Shown here in pieces: positions 13,537-20,970 of a stretch of DNA of 34,241 bases. Under the pieces are notes generated by a model. The model was not told where the DNA came from. It worked only from the letters and a program-made list of their open reading frames with translations, and did no database searches. Origin of the DNA: Candidatus Paceibacterota bacterium (GTDB lineage Bacteria > Patescibacteriota > Minisyncoccia > Minisyncoccales > GCA-002788555). Every line of letters starts with the position of its first letter. The stretch's first letter is position 1. The DNA lies in the NCBI GenBank assembly GCA_028716825.1, contig JAQUPA010000006.1:1-34241 (forward strand), in the 5' to 3' direction. Made by a program: the position numbers and the translations under genes.

Positions 13537-13995
13537 CTAGTTCCTTATGGCAATCCTTTCTCTCTGTATCTTTTCTGTTGCAATGAAATCAGAGATCGTG
13601 TATATTGCACTTTCCATTTCACAAGGAATCCAGAGAGATCTTCCTACAATGCCCCTTTTTCCATAAAGGGCAAAGAAAAAAACGGCTGCCGAAGATATCG
13701 ACGAATTGATTCTTATCGGCGGGCTTAGAGGAAAAAAATCTAAATCAAGACGAGCCTGACCACGGACTTCTTCGTGGTAGATTTCTCTTCCTCTTCTGTA
13801 TTCCATGAGCCTTGGCGTCGAACCATTCATTACTTTTGTCGGCTTTATCTCTCCCAATAAATCGTCTCCATCCACCCTATACAGAAAATAGGGTCCTAAG
13901 GGAAGAAGTGGCAATGGTTCCCCGCATCGGACATCGAAGTGTTGCCTAACCTTTGCAGCTAACTTTCCTTTTGGCGCAAACAAGAATACCATCAT
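13537..13995 (-). CDS. Hypothetical protein (152 aa)
   Basis: AGGAGG lies 11 nt before the ATG at 13995 (another ATG follows at 13992); the GTG further upstream overlaps the SD and is rejected. The product is soluble, with a Pro/Leu-rich stretch near 28-40 and hydrophobic strands at about 102-112 (SSAAVFFFALYG). No motif recognised. First gene of a two-gene mini-operon under a TTGAAA-N17-TATAAA promoter. Confidence 0.65.
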   Translation of the reverse strand: MMVFLFAPKGKLAAKVRQHFDVRCGEPLPLLPLGPYFLYRVDGDDLLGEIKPTKVMNGSTPRLMEYRRGREIYHEEVRGQARLDLDFFPLSPPIRINSSISSAAVFFFALYGKRGIVGRSLWIPCEMESAIYTISDFIATEKIQRERIAIRN

Positions 13996-14054
13996 TTTAA
14001 AGTACACCTCCTAAAACAAGCTTTTAACCATTTCTGTCATTAAAACACGACTTT

Positions 14055-14083
14055 TTTATACAATAAAAATTAACTTTTTTCAA
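14055..14083 (-). promoter_or_regulatory. Promoter of the 13995-13108 mini-operon
   Basis: On the minus strand TTGAAA (14078-14083), 17 bp, TATAAA (14055-14060). Confidence 0.65.
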
Positions 14084-14094
14084 GTTTTCTTATG

Positions 14095-14125
14095 AAAAAC
14101 GCCCCGACGAATTAACGTCGAAGCG
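14095..14125 (-). terminator. Terminator of the thioredoxin-like gene
   Basis: A 10-bp stem including two G-T pairs (14100-14109 with 14116-14125, hexaloop) is followed on the minus strand by five T. Confidence 0.8.
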
Positions 14126-14169
14126 TTGAGCTATATAAATAGGGCCTCAGAGATGAAATCTTGCCACTT

Positions 14170-14529
14170 TTAGGGCAAAAAGTTCACTATATCGTTTGGC
14201 CTTGGAACCTGGCCTGGCCACTTACGTATCATAGTGCGACCCTTGGCATCCACCAGCATGAGAGTGGGGATCGTCAATACGCCCCACTTATAAGCCATCT
14301 CTCTTCCGTCATCCTCGTCTATGTTGTAGATCTCGTGATTCGGGAATTGGTTTGCCACCTCTCTAGCAAAACCAGATCTTTGACAGTTGTTACTGACAAA
14401 GACAATGAGTCTGACCTCACTGCTTCCGTCCTTTTTCTGGACTGGTCTCTTAGAAGAATTAAAATCCTCTATTGCTTTTGCAGAATCGGAGATGATTCTT
14501 TCAAGCGGGGTCTCTTTTGCATAAAACAT
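14170..14529 (-). CDS. Thioredoxin-fold protein with single-Cys site (119 aa)
   Basis: The core RLIVFVSNNCQRS ... IYNIDEDDG ... YKWGVLTIPTLMLVDAKG follows the thioredoxin fold, including the cis-Pro (P88 in TIPT). The active-site region is C49-Q-R-S52, so the second Cys of CxxC is Ser and classical dithiol chemistry is not possible; a monothiol reductase or peroxiredoxin-like role is conceivable. There is no signal peptide, so it is cytoplasmic. AAAGGAGG sits 5 nt before the ATG. It stands alone with its own promoter (14560-14588) and terminator, unlike the SD-less housekeeping genes. Confidence 0.8.
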   Translation of the reverse strand: MFYAKETPLERIISDSAKAIEDFNSSKRPVQKKDGSSEVRLIVFVSNNCQRSGFAREVANQFPNHEIYNIDEDDGREMAYKWGVLTIPTLMLVDAKGRTMIRKWPGQVPRPNDIVNFLP

Positions 14530-14559
14530 TTTTACCTCCTTTGTTTTGTGTGCTGGCTA

Positions 14560-14588
14560 CATTATCCAAAAAAAACAACCATTGTCAA
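14560..14588 (-). promoter_or_regulatory. Promoter of the thioredoxin-like gene
   Basis: On the minus strand TTGACA (14583-14588), 17 bp, ATAATG (14560-14565), or TAATGT with an 18-bp spacer. Confidence 0.65.
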
Positions 14589-14613
14589 GGTTTGCTTTTA
14601 AAAAAAATAATCT

Positions 14614-15219
14614 TTACTGCCAGGTTATTTTAAACTCATCGTAAGAATCGTTGTTATAAAGTGATTTTGTCTGTTCAACTTTTATATTCTTACTATTTGT
14701 TACCATTTCAATAAGCTTTGCTAAATATCCTCTAGTATAAGTATAAACAGCCTGGTGAAATTTTTTAAATCCTTCAAGACGCAAAATTGCATAGTGTTCT
14801 TTTATATTGTATTTAGTGCACTTAATCTCTCCAAAATCAAAGTGACGACGCCAGTGTTTCGGCCCCTCAAGAAGCATTTTTTCTATAGAAACATATTTCA
14901 TAAAAAGTTTTGTCACAATAGAATACATTGGCGCTTGATATCCTATATCAAAAGCTTTCTCTTCTTCCCATCTAAAATTTTCTAAAACAGCAAGACAAAT
15001 TAAACAAGCCCAAGCCTCGGGATACATTTTAAAAGAAGAAAAGCTCTTTAGTTTTATAGGACAGCCCAGGCCTTCAAGTCTCCATTCTATTTCCTTTACA
15101 GTATCCTCCCCTCTTTTATCAACCAAATAACCACGATAGGCTCCAAAAATCGCTCCACTGACATTGCCTTTTATTTTTAGTATTCTTTGTACTCCTGCCT
15201 TGGTAAGTTTAATCGGCAT
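14614..15219 (-). CDS. V4R/heme-NO-binding-like domain protein, copy B (201 aa)
   Basis: Close paralog of the gene just upstream (4-bp gap; the SD GGGAG overlaps that gene's stop). The layout is an N-terminal helix-turn-like region (LTKAGVQRILKIKG), a mid-region SSFKMYPEAWACLICLAVLE, then KHWRRHFDFGEIKC, AILRLEGFKKFH, and a C-terminal SLYNNDSYDEFKITW. This order resembles the 4-vinyl-reductase/TIGR02265-like ligand-binding domains, whose end typically reads RGDxxCEFxxxW; here the Cys is replaced by Asp. No DNA-binding or output domain is attached. Ligand unknown; the family call is from memory. Confidence 0.7.
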   Translation of the reverse strand: MPIKLTKAGVQRILKIKGNVSGAIFGAYRGYLVDKRGEDTVKEIEWRLEGLGCPIKLKSFSSFKMYPEAWACLICLAVLENFRWEEEKAFDIGYQAPMYSIVTKLFMKYVSIEKMLLEGPKHWRRHFDFGEIKCTKYNIKEHYAILRLEGFKKFHQAVYTYTRGYLAKLIEMVTNSKNIKVEQTKSLYNNDSYDEFKITWQ

Positions 15220-15223
15220 ATTT

Positions 15224-15832
15224 TTACTCCCAGGTTATTTTAAACTCATCGTAAGGATCGTTATTGTAAAGTGATTTTATTTGTTCAACCTTTACCTTTT
15301 TACCTTTTGTCGCCATTTCAATCAATCTTGTTAAATAACCCCAGATATAAAAATATACAGTTGGGTGAAATTTTTTAAATCCGTAAAGCCGTAAAATGGC
15401 ATATTTTTTTTCTCCATTATAATTTGCGCATTTCATTTCTCCAAAATCAAAATGCTGACGCCAGTGACGATTTGATTCCTTTAGTATTCTTTCGATAGAA
15501 AGGTACTTCATTAATAATTTTGTCAAAACAGAATAAGCAGGTGCAGCATATCCTACCTTGAAGGCATCTTTCTCGTCCCAACCGGCAACCTCTAAAAACG
15601 CGAGACAAATCAAAGAAGAATATGCTTTAGGGTACCACTTGAAAGTAAAAGCATCTTTGAAAGTTATTTTAAGACCAAGATCTTTTAGTCTTTTTTCAAC
15701 TTTTATTGCTCCTTCCTGGCCAATATTATCGACGATAAATTGATAATATGCCTTAAGAATTGAACCATGAACATTGCCTTTTATTTCTGCAATTCTTTGA
15801 ACCTCTTCTTTTGTGAGTTGAATTTTTGCCAT
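15224..15832 (-). CDS. V4R/heme-NO-binding-like domain protein, copy A (202 aa)
   Basis: First of a tandem duplicate with 14614-15219; the two align over their full length without obvious gaps, and their last ~60 bases are nearly identical. Shared blocks are FKWYPKAYSSLICLAFLE, RHWRQHFDFGEMKC, AILRLYGFKKFHPTVY and SLYNNDPYDEFKITW. Lengths are as expected for one V4R-like ligand-sensing domain without further domains. It starts 5 bp after the stop of the membrane protein 15838-16332, so the three form an operon. Ligand and output are unknown. Confidence 0.7.
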   Translation of the reverse strand: MAKIQLTKEEVQRIAEIKGNVHGSILKAYYQFIVDNIGQEGAIKVEKRLKDLGLKITFKDAFTFKWYPKAYSSLICLAFLEVAGWDEKDAFKVGYAAPAYSVLTKLLMKYLSIERILKESNRHWRQHFDFGEMKCANYNGEKKYAILRLYGFKKFHPTVYFYIWGYLTRLIEMATKGKKVKVEQIKSLYNNDPYDEFKITWE

Positions 15833-15837
15833 TTTTT

Positions 15838-16332
15838 TTATATTCCGGGGCAGTTTTTTGCCGGACGGTACCCGGCTTTTTCGGCTTCGCTCTTTGAACT
15901 AAAACATCTTTTATTTTCCTCGTTTATTCTTTTTGCGCCAGGACAATCTGGTAAATGAAAAACATCGCTGTTTTTACTACCAACATACTGGCAATTTCCG
16001 GAAGATTTTAGTACGGGATCACTTGAATTTTCTTCTGATGTTTCTTTTGAAGGTGAAGAATTTTTTTCTTCTGTTTCTGTTGCTACTTCTTTAACTTCTG
16101 CTTTCTGACTTATTGTTTCTACAGGCTCTGGATCTTCTTTTTTAAATTCAATTTCCTCTATGCTAATTTTGTCTTTATTTTCAGCACTAGCTAAGTTTGA
16201 ATATTTTAAAAACTGATTACTTGCCATTAACCATCCTCCGCCAAAAGAAAGTAAAGCAATTAAAATAACACCAATAACTAAAACAATATCGGCTTCGTTT
16301 TTCTTGAAAAAATCTTTAAGTTGTGATATCAT
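15838..16332 (-). CDS. Membrane protein with Ada-like Cys tail (164 aa)
   Basis: One transmembrane segment (about 14-37), then a Glu/Ser/Thr-rich, probably disordered linker (about 50-115), then a ~48-residue C-terminal domain: YVGSKNSDVFHLPDCPGA...C...AGYRPAKNCPG. The tail matches the Ada-type metal-binding motif found at the ends of many secreted nucleases and lipoproteins in CPR and other bacteria (His-x3-Cys ... Cys). Topology suggests the tail is outside the cell. It heads the operon with the V4R-like pair and is divergent from rpmA. Role unknown. Confidence 0.8.
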   Translation of the reverse strand: MISQLKDFFKKNEADIVLVIGVILIALLSFGGGWLMASNQFLKYSNLASAENKDKISIEEIEFKKEDPEPVETISQKAEVKEVATETEEKNSSPSKETSEENSSDPVLKSSGNCQYVGSKNSDVFHLPDCPGAKRINEENKRCFSSKSEAEKAGYRPAKNCPGI

Positions 16333-16340
16333 GTTTTTTG

Positions 16341-16369
16341 TTGAAATTAGGGAGCTAACGCATTAATTT
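16341..16369 (+). promoter_or_regulatory. Possible promoter of rpmA
   Basis: TTGAAA (16341-16346), a 17-bp spacer, TAATTT (16364-16369), ~20 bp before the rpmA ATG. The short AT-rich leader has no SD. Confidence 0.45.
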
Positions 16370-16389
16370 TTTAATTTTATCAAAAAATT

Positions 16390-16662
16390 ATGTCAAAAAC
16401 AAAAGCTACAGGAACTACCAAGTTAGGAAGAGACTCAATATCTAAAAGATTGGGTATTAAATTGTATTCCGGACAAACAGCAAAAGCCGGCAATATTATA
16501 GTTCGTCAACGTGGTACAAAATATCTTCCAGGAAAAAATGTCAGAAAAGGAAAAGACGATACTTTGTATGCTGTAAAAGAAGGCAAGGTTAATTTTAAGA
16601 CCATAAAAAAAACCTGTTTTGATAATAGAAAAAAGATTGCAAAAATAGTAAACGTTGTTTAG
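16390..16662 (+). CDS. rpmA: 50S ribosomal protein bL27 (90 aa)
   Basis: The N-terminal pattern [12 protein letters not shown] followed by [30 protein letters not shown] and [14 protein letters not shown] is diagnostic of bL27, the large-subunit protein whose N-terminus reaches toward the peptidyl-transferase centre. The length is normal. It begins without the cleavable extension seen in Firmicutes. It stands alone on the plus strand rather than beside rplU (bL21), and is followed by a terminator. Confidence 0.95.
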   Translation: MSKTKATGTTKLGRDSISKRLGIKLYSGQTAKAGNIIVRQRGTKYLPGKNVRKGKDDTLYAVKEGKVNFKTIKKTCFDNRKKIAKIVNVV

Positions 16663-16685
16663 GAATATATTATAAATAATAACAA

Positions 16686-16712
16686 TAAAAGGTGCTTTCA
16701 AAAGCGCTTTTT
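16686..16712 (+). terminator. Terminator of rpmA
   Basis: A stem of GTGCTT with AAGCGC around TCAA, extended by a G-T pair and AAAA/TTTT pairing, with a T-run on the plus strand. Confidence 0.8.
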
Positions 16713-16727
16713 TTGTTTGCATCTTAA

Positions 16728-16755
16728 TTGACAAAATATCACATTCTGGTATAAT
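16728..16755 (+). promoter_or_regulatory. Strong promoter of the 16804-17333 mini-operon
   Basis: Perfect TTGACA (16728-16733), 16 bp, perfect TATAAT (16750-16755) with an extended TGG before it. Confidence 0.85.
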
Positions 16756-16803
16756 TTAAAGCGTAAATGTACATTTTAAATAATAAGGAAAGGAAGGGTA
16801 AAA

Positions 16804-17073
16804 ATGAAAAGAAGGGATTTTGTCTTCGGATTAATCCTGGTAATACTGTTCATTCTGGTGGCAGTAGTGCCGCTCGTAATAACACTGGAAGCTACTCAGG
16901 TAGACCCAAAAGAGGGTACAAAATTGAGGCTCCAGGCGATAAGAAGTCTCCTTGAGAAAGCGGACGAGGAAGGCATTCTTATCGAAGAAGGAAAAAGGGT
17001 AAAATTCGAGGCAAAAGCGAGAGAAATCAGGAAAATCGTATATTCTGATTCTAGCGAGAGCCGAAAGGGGTAA
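16804..17073 (+). CDS. Small single-pass membrane protein (89 aa)
   Basis: GGAAGGG lies 5 nt before the ATG. The product has a transmembrane segment at about 7-30 after MKRRDF and a ~58-residue charged, helical tail. The tail is likely extracytoplasmic if the segment acts as a signal anchor. No family recognised. First gene of a two-gene mini-operon with a perfect-consensus promoter. Confidence 0.7.
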   Translation: MKRRDFVFGLILVILFILVAVVPLVITLEATQVDPKEGTKLRLQAIRSLLEKADEEGILIEEGKRVKFEAKAREIRKIVYSDSSESRKG

Positions 17074-17075
17074 AG

Positions 17076-17333
17076 ATGATGAACCTGGTAAAAAGAATTG
17101 ATGGAAAAGCGGGATGCCAGATCGCTATGGTAGTTCTGGCGTTCGCATTCAGTGCTGTGCTTTGGACAATGACCGGTAAATGGCCTACGATCTTCGTCTT
17201 GCCAGGTCTTTCTCTCGCACTAGTATCAGGAGCCGCCTTAACTAAGGTGGTTGCAAAACGACCAAGGGAGTCTATAGTCGTTATTATTGTCCTGATCCTA
17301 ATCACCGCCTACGTCCTATTCTTGGCCTTATAA
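17076..17333 (+). CDS. Small multi-pass membrane protein (85 aa)
   Basis: Two adjacent ATGs (17076 and 17079) follow AAAGGGG at the end of the upstream gene; either is possible. Three hydrophobic segments (about 13-32, 38-56 and 66-84) make it almost entirely membrane-embedded. Not recognised. Two bases separate it from the preceding stop, so the two products may work together in the membrane. Followed by a strong terminator. Confidence 0.7.
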   Translation: MMNLVKRIDGKAGCQIAMVVLAFAFSAVLWTMTGKWPTIFVLPGLSLALVSGAALTKVVAKRPRESIVVIIVLILITAYVLFLAL

Positions 17334-17365
17334 TCTCATCAGCACATTCGTCACACAATAAAAAG

Positions 17366-17401
17366 ACCGCCGTTCTTCTTGAACGGCGGTTATGTTTTTT
17401 T
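17366..17401. terminator. Bidirectional terminator between convergent operons
   Basis: A 10-bp perfect stem, ACCGCCGTTC (17366-17375) with GAACGGCGGT (17381-17390), has a 5-nt loop and T-runs on both strands. It serves both the small-membrane operon (+) and pyrG (-). Confidence 0.9.
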
Positions 17402-17408
17402 ATGGGTT

Positions 17409-19037
17409 TTATTTTATCTTCAAAGATGCTTTTAGGAATTCTCTAAATAAAGGATTTGGTTTTAGAGGCCGCGAGGTAAACTCTGGATGAAACTGGCTTG
17501 CCATAAAGAAAGGATGTTTTGGAATTTCAACTATCTCAACAAGTCCTGATTGAGGGTTTATACCAGAGATAACAAGACCTTTTTTCTCTAAAGTATCCCT
17601 GAATGCATCATTTACTTCGTATCTGTGCCTATGTCTTTCTGAAATTAAACTCTTTTTGTAAGCTTTTTTTGCTCTTGTTTGTGGCTTTATTTTACAATCC
17701 CAACCGCCAAGACGCATTGTACCTCCATAATGTTTTTCTTTTATATGCTTTTTCTGTTCTTCCATAATATCTATAACAGGATATTTAGCTGTCTTTTTAA
17801 TCTCTGTAGAGTTTGCATCTTTTAAGCCGCAAACGTTTCTTGAAAATTCAACCACTGCAAGCTGTAATCCAAGACAAAGACCAAGAAATGGAATTTTATT
17901 TTCCCTGCAATATTTAATAGCTTTAATTTTGCCCTCTACCCCCCTGCTTCCAAAACCACCAGGAACTATAATACCATCAAGTTTTTTAAGCTCTTTTAAT
18001 TTTTTGGGATTTTTTTCAAAATCTTCTGTATCTATCCAGATAATTTCTGGTTCTGTCTTAAAATAATAGCTTGCGTGTTTTATTGCCTCAATAACTGAAA
18101 TATAAGAATCAAGAAGGGTAAAAACTCCGGATCTGAAATATTTTCCGGCAATACCAATTTTAACTTTCTTTTTAGGATTTTTAATTGTGTTTATTAATTG
18201 TTTCCATTCCTTAAGATCTTTCTTCTTTGGTCTTAAGCCAAATTTAGTAAGAATTCTTGAAGAAAGATTATCTTTTTCAAAATTAAGTGGCACCTCATAT
18301 ATCGAATCTATGTCAGGGGCTGATATAATGTCTTCCTTCCGAACATTACAAAATATAGAAAGTTTTTCTTTTCTCCTATCGTCCATTGCTTGAGCGGAAC
18401 GACCAATGATTATGTCTGGTTGTATACCCGCAGAATAAAGAGCTCTTGTAGCATGCTGAGTTGGTTTTGTTTTCATCTCCCCAAGCATCCTTGGCACTGG
18501 TAAATAGCTTACTAACACAAAAAGAACATCCTTTGGCTGGTTTAGATGTAAAATTCTCGCAGCTTCGAGAAAAAGTAAGTTTTCATACTCGCCTACAGTT
18601 CCCCCAATCTCTATTAAAACAAAATCTGCATTTGTTTTCTGGCCTGCTTTTTTAATCCTCTTTATTACTTCATTTGGGATATCAAGTACAACCTGAACGC
18701 ACCTTCCGTTATATTCTAAGTTCCTTTCTTTGTAAATTACACTCTCATAAACCTTTCCTGTTGTCATATAATTATCCTCATAGATATTTCTGTCTAAAAA
18801 TCTTTCATAGTTTCCAATATCTTGATCGCATTCCTCTCCATCCTCTGTTACAAAAACCTCTCCATGTTCAATTGGATTCATTGTTCCTGCGTCTACATTA
18901 ATATAAGGATCTATTTTAATTGCTGTAACCTCAAATCCTTTCGCTTGTAAAATTTTTCCAATTGAAGCTGTTGCTGTACCTTTACCAACTCCAGACATCA
19001 CACCTCCACAAATAAAAATATATTTTGTTTTTGCCAT
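17409..19037 (-). CDS. pyrG: CTP synthase (542 aa)
   Basis: Makes CTP from UTP, ATP and glutamine. The N-terminal synthetase domain (1 to ~265) has FICGGVMSGVGKGTATAS and DPYINVDAGTMNPIEHGEVFV. The C-terminal glutamine amidotransferase has the nucleophile motif LGLCLGLQ and the terminal HxE in FHPEF. Full normal length. It lies 2 bp after rplI in a tight plsY-rplI-pyrG cluster. No SD; the start is fixed by the conserved N-terminus. Confidence 0.98.
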   Translation of the reverse strand: MAKTKYIFICGGVMSGVGKGTATASIGKILQAKGFEVTAIKIDPYINVDAGTMNPIEHGEVFVTEDGEECDQDIGNYERFLDRNIYEDNYMTTGKVYESVIYKERNLEYNGRCVQVVLDIPNEVIKRIKKAGQKTNADFVLIEIGGTVGEYENLLFLEAARILHLNQPKDVLFVLVSYLPVPRMLGEMKTKPTQHATRALYSAGIQPDIIIGRSAQAMDDRRKEKLSIFCNVRKEDIISAPDIDSIYEVPLNFEKDNLSSRILTKFGLRPKKKDLKEWKQLINTIKNPKKKVKIGIAGKYFRSGVFTLLDSYISVIEAIKHASYYFKTEPEIIWIDTEDFEKNPKKLKELKKLDGIIVPGGFGSRGVEGKIKAIKYCRENKIPFLGLCLGLQLAVVEFSRNVCGLKDANSTEIKKTAKYPVIDIMEEQKKHIKEKHYGGTMRLGGWDCKIKPQTRAKKAYKKSLISERHRHRYEVNDAFRDTLEKKGLVISGINPQSGLVEIVEIPKHPFFMASQFHPEFTSRPLKPNPLFREFLKASLKIK

Positions 19038-19039
19038 TT

Positions 19040-19588
19040 TTATTTATTATTTTTTTTACTTTGCTTTTTTTGTGTCTTTTTTTTGGCTGTTTTTTTCACA
19101 ACTGTTTTTTTCACAATTTTCTTTTTAACTACTTTCTTTTTCTCTTCTTCTTTTATAACACTTAATTTAAATTTATTCTCGATTCCCTCTGCTAATTTTA
19201 CAGTTACTTCGTGAATTCCTGTTTTAGAAATTGGTTTTTCTAAAATAATATTTTTCTTCTCAAGTTCAAAACCTTTTTTCTTAAGAATATTTAATAATTT
19301 TGGTGCGCTAATTTTTTCAAAAAGTTCTCCTTTTATACCTGTTTTTGATTTTACTTCTATTTTTAATTTTCCGAGTTTTTCTGCTGTCTGTTTGATTGAT
19401 TTTGACATTTCCTCGTCTTTTTTCTTTTTAACTTTAAGCATTCCTTCTCTCCATTTTAATTTTTCTTCTGTTGCCAAAGTAGCAAGTTTTTTTGGTATTA
19501 AAAAATTTCGGGCGTATCCCGCCTTTACTCTCTTTAAATCTAAATATTCTCCCAACTTTGAAACGTTTTTTAATAAAATTATTTTCAT
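19040..19588 (-). CDS. rplI: 50S ribosomal protein bL9 with Lys-rich tail (182 aa)
   Basis: The N-terminal domain (IILLKNVSKLGEY...VKAGYARNFLIPKKLA) is the bL9 signature; the linker helix and C-terminal domain follow to about residue 145. An extra ~35-residue Lys-rich tail (KKKIVKKTVVKKTAKKK...) is unusual and could add RNA contacts. Several CPR lineages lack bL9, so its presence is a lineage clue. It overlaps the upstream plsY-like gene by 4 bp. Confidence 0.93.
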   Translation of the reverse strand: MKIILLKNVSKLGEYLDLKRVKAGYARNFLIPKKLATLATEEKLKWREGMLKVKKKKDEEMSKSIKQTAEKLGKLKIEVKSKTGIKGELFEKISAPKLLNILKKKGFELEKKNIILEKPISKTGIHEVTVKLAEGIENKFKLSVIKEEEKKKVVKKKIVKKTVVKKTAKKKTQKKQSKKNNK

Positions 19589-20211
19589 TTTTTTAAATTA
19601 TTTTTTTTAATCTGACGATCTTTAAAAAACATAGGAACTGAAAATATTAAAGAAGAAAAAGTATAAACAGAAAAATGATTCGTCGCAGAAGAAACAATAA
19701 ACATAACTCCAAAAAATATTCCGCTAAAAAAATTACTTGTTTTAAACTTCTTTTTAAATCCGGGCAATATAAAACTTTTTTTAGTTCTTAAAAAAAATAA
19801 AATGGGTAAAAGGATGATTAAAAAGCTTATTAAGAATTGCTCTGGTAGTATATAAACCAAACTGCCGCCCGTTGTTGCAGCTCCTTTCCCTCCGGTAAAT
19901 TTCATATATAAAGACCAATTGTGGCCAATTATTGCCGCTAATCCCGCAAGAATAACTACTGTTGGTTGTCCCGAAAATTTTTGCGCAATAAAGACCGAAA
20001 TCAATCCTTTTAGAATATCAAGTGCCGCAACCAAAAGTCCGTAAATTTTTCCAACTTTTCTCCATGTTAAAGAAGCTCCCCTCGCTCCATCTATTGCTCT
20101 ATCTCTGATATCCACCCCTTTAAACTTTGCTATTATAAAAGCAAAAGGAATTGATCCCAAGAGATATCCAAGAATTATAACTAAAACACTAATTCCAAGG
20201 GTCGTAATCAT
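19585..20211 (-). CDS. plsY: PlsY-like glycerol-3-phosphate acyltransferase (208 aa)
   Basis: Membrane protein with about five hydrophobic segments. PlsY motifs are present: YLLGSIPFAFIIAK at the N-terminus, VAALDILKG in the middle, and IIGHNWSLYMKFTGGKGAATTGG, the acyl-phosphate/GH loop with an intact GH. The family transfers acyl groups from acyl phosphate to glycerol-3-phosphate at the first step of phospholipid synthesis. The motif after KGVDIRD is divergent (DRAIDGARGASLTWRKVG). One of two plsY-like genes in the window; upstream of rplI, overlapping by 4 bp. Confidence 0.85.
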   Translation of the reverse strand: MITTLGISVLVIILGYLLGSIPFAFIIAKFKGVDIRDRAIDGARGASLTWRKVGKIYGLLVAALDILKGLISVFIAQKFSGQPTVVILAGLAAIIGHNWSLYMKFTGGKGAATTGGSLVYILPEQFLISFLIILLPILFFLRTKKSFILPGFKKKFKTSNFFSGIFFGVMFIVSSATNHFSVYTFSSLIFSVPMFFKDRQIKKNNLKK

Positions 20212-20268
20212 TTTTATAAAAAACCCGCCGAAAAAGCAGATTTGAGTTTTTATATTTTATATCAAATT

Positions 20269-20970
20269 CTATCTAATTTTACAAATATCAAAGTTTAAGG
20301 ATATCTCTTTTACTATTTTTTCAATTTCTTCTCTTGATAAAACTGGCATCTCTTTTAAATTAGGGTTAATAATTTCTTTTGTAGAGAGAAATTCCTGTAA
20401 AAAATACTTTTTGGCGGGCTTTATCCAATTCACTATACTTAAAATATCTTTTTTTGAAATTCCAGGAGCTATTGTAGTTCTAAACTCAAAATCAACTTCC
20501 TCTGGTAATGATTTTAAAAAATTAATACTTTTTTCAATTCTAGAGATATCAATATTTCTTCCCGAATATTTCTTATACTTTTCTTTTGGCGCTTTAATGT
20601 CCATTGCAATATAATCAAAAAGATTTTCTTTTAATAGTTCTTCTAAAACTTTTGGTAAATAGCCATTTGTATCAATTTTTACTAAAAGACCAAAAGACTT
20701 AATTCTTTTAATAAATTTTTTAATATCTTTTTGAATAGTTGGTTCACCCCCACATATTACAACGCCATCTAAAACATCTTTCCGCTTTAAAAGAAAATTA
20801 AATATGTAATCCTCAGAAATTGTCGGTTGATTTTTTATTTTCTCTGGCAAAACAAGTTCTGACGAATAGCAAAAAGGGCAACTAAAATTACATCCTAAAG
20901 TAAAAACTGTGGCTGCGATTTTCCCAGGATAGTCTATTAGAGTGTTTTTTTGAAAACCACCTATTATCAT
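20269..20970 (-). CDS. nrdG: Anaerobic ribonucleotide-reductase activating protein, radical SAM (233 aa)
   Basis: C27-x3-C31-x2-C34 (CNFSCPFC) is the radical-SAM cluster motif, with VVICGGEPT as the GGE motif. It belongs to the NrdG2-type activases that put the glycyl radical on NrdD. The start overlaps the nrdD stop by 4 bp, confirming the functional pair. The length fits the family. The cluster would be oxygen-sensitive, consistent with an anaerobic lifestyle. Confidence 0.93.
   Translation of the reverse strand: MIIGGFQKNTLIDYPGKIAATVFTLGCNFSCPFCYSSELVLPEKIKNQPTISEDYIFNFLLKRKDVLDGVVICGGEPTIQKDIKKFIKRIKSFGLLVKIDTNGYLPKVLEELLKENLFDYIAMDIKAPKEKYKKYSGRNIDISRIEKSINFLKSLPEEVDFEFRTTIAPGISKKDILSIVNWIKPAKKYFLQEFLSTKEIINPNLKEMPVLSREEIEKIVKEISLNFDICKIR

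Noticed and set aside
13526-13540. Palindrome CTAGTT-ACA-AACTAG as a terminator
   Set aside because: It overlaps the stop codon region of the upstream gene, has a 3-nt loop and no T-run; at most an operator or chance palindrome.
16767-16955. Overlapping 62-aa plus-strand frame
   Set aside because: No SD, out of frame with the membrane protein at 16804, and shares its region; a shadow frame.
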